DNA of 64,000 nucleotides from Arenibacter sp. P308M17 (GTDB lineage: Bacteria; Bacteroidota; Bacteroidia; Flavobacteriales; Flavobacteriaceae), in the NCBI RefSeq assembly GCF_003426735.1, contig NZ_QVON01000002.1, forward strand, positions 744,001-808,000. Reading direction: 5' to 3'. Both the position numbers and the translations under genes were made by a program. Below, one piece after another: positions 63,443 through 64,000 of this stretch. Within the stretch, counting starts at the first letter, position 1, and the number at the start of each line of letters is the position of its first letter. The notes beneath the pieces were generated by a model. The model was not told the origin of the DNA. It made no database searches and worked only from the letters and a program-made list of their open reading frames with translations.

Positions 63443-63841
63443 CTACATAAGGCTTCCCAAGTATTCGAATACATTTGTTTTGTAATCATTGAAATCCTTA
63501 TAATGCTCCTCGAACCGGTCTTTTAGCTCTTTATGGCTATCCAGATAATAAGTGTCGCAATTAATTTCCTCACACTCCAAAATTCCTTTTAACTCATCCC
63601 CGTATTGTTCTATCGCTTTTTTGAAGGCATGTGTTTCCTTAGTTTTGGTTTCCATTTCTCCCTTGAATTGCTGCAAATGCTCAAAAAGATTAGGGGTGTT
63701 TCCCTTAAAAGTATTTGAGTTCAATAATCGGGTAATGAATTGTATTTCGTTTTCCATATATCCAATCATCAATTTCCACCATTCGGCTTCACGGTGGAAG
63801 GCCGAAAATTCTTCTTCCTGTGTGTTCTGTTCGCTGGGCAT
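63443..63841 (-). CDS. Small helical protein, paralogue C of an unrecognised family
   Basis: A 132-residue helical protein related to those at 51994 and 53605: HREAEWWKLMIGYMENEIQF with ITRLLN, a central HAFKKAIEQYGDELKGIL, and a C-terminal DRFEEHYKDFNDYKTNVFEYL. The open frame continues to the window edge, adding a hydrophobic stretch, but ATG 63841 gives the same length as the paralogues and lies 23 bp after the -7-like box, whereas the extension would run through the CRP/FNR-type site. No catalytic motif is seen. An alternative membrane-anchored form cannot be excluded from this window. Confidence 0.75.
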   Translation of the reverse strand: MPSEQNTQEEEFSAFHREAEWWKLMIGYMENEIQFITRLLNSNTFKGNTPNLFEHLQQFKGEMETKTKETHAFKKAIEQYGDELKGILECEEINCDTYYLDSHKELKDRFEEHYKDFNDYKTNVFEYLGSLM

Positions 63842-63863
63842 TTTATTATATTTTAATATGGAA

Positions 63864-63907
63864 GAAAGATAATTCCACCAGCGAATTATAACAATGACCA
63901 TTATCAG
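63864..63907 (-). promoter_or_regulatory. CRP/FNR-type site and -7-like box for paralogue C
   Basis: ATGAC-CATT-ATCAG (63894-63907), centred at 63900.5. On the minus strand TATCTTTC begins at 63871, 29.5 bp away, one mismatch to TAnnTTTG. Confidence 0.72.
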
Positions 63908-64000
63908 TTTCATTATGTTAAAAAAAGAATGGTCCGATCCCAACTGGATCCGGCCCAATAGAAATAGGAGGCCCCCAAATGCGCTAGGTAATATTTTCAA

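Noticed and set aside
63842-64000. Hydrophobic N-terminal extension of paralogue C
   Set aside because: It would run through the CRP/FNR-type site and make the protein longer than its two paralogues. It remains open because the window ends here.

Overview
The window is chromosomal DNA of a member of the Bacteroidota, very probably a marine-type Flavobacteriaceae. The evidence is a SusC/SusD pair with a hybrid two-component regulator, many lipoproteins ending in a Cys lipobox, a DUF2807 head-GIN protein, promoter boxes of the form TAnnTTTG, low GC content and almost no Shine-Dalgarno sequences. I saw no tRNA, rRNA, CRISPR or prophage. Family names are from memory of protein families; no database search was run.

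Layout. (1) 1-7.3 kb: a head-GIN lipoprotein, a dipeptide epimerase overlapping an alpha-oxoamine-synthase-like PLP enzyme, a small secreted protein, thioredoxin reductase, and a CbpA/CbpM-like co-chaperone pair. (2) 7.3-9.5 kb: galK-galT behind a promoter carrying a 43-bp near-perfect palindrome. (3) 9.8-30 kb: a polysaccharide-utilisation-type locus with a formylglycine-generating enzyme, an M28 peptidase, a Cys-type sulfatase, a DUF5077/DUF3472 lipoprotein, a 1359-residue hybrid sensor/AraC regulator, a GH109-like enzyme, SusC, SusD, a fasciclin lipoprotein, another surface lipoprotein and a Gfo/Idh/MocA oxidoreductase. A sulfated glycan containing N-acetylhexosamine is the inferred target. 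(4) 31-41 kb: a GH63-like glucosidase, a glycogen debranching enzyme, an HMA-like protein, a second Gfo/Idh/MocA protein and a three-gene ABC efflux system. (5) 41-64 kb: a stress and energy island with a PNPOx-like protein, PEP synthase, PfkB-type kinase, glucokinase, universal stress protein, Pta-AckA, exonuclease III, YtxH and holin-like membrane proteins, a PAS/LOV histidine kinase with a REC-CRP response regulator, patatin, Hsp20, a P-type cation ATPase, and three copies of a small protein family I do not recognise.

The main discovery is a shared promoter architecture. Nine intergenic sites of the form TGAY-N4-RTCA (a CRP/FNR-type inverted repeat) stand upstream of cbpA-cbpM, the PNPOx gene, usp, all three small paralogues, ytxH-holin, the kinase/regulator operon itself, patatin, hsp20 and the P-type ATPase. 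At every one, a TAnnTTTG-like -7 box begins exactly 29.5 bp from the centre of the site, which puts the site near -41.5. At two intergenic regions the same geometry occurs on both strands, so one site can serve two divergent genes. The REC-CRP protein encoded in the island is the obvious candidate activator. Its kinase contains a LOV-type flavin domain that keeps the photoactive Cys but lacks the usual Gln. In composition the regulon parallels the mycobacterial DosR dormancy regulon (Hsp20, Usp, cation ATPase, PNPOx-like protein, PfkB kinase nearby).

The island also holds a possible route from storage glucan to acetate and ATP (debranching enzyme, glucosidase, glucokinase, PfkB kinase, Pta, AckA). 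Several intergenic regions carry MITE-like elements, REP-like hairpins and short tandem repeats.
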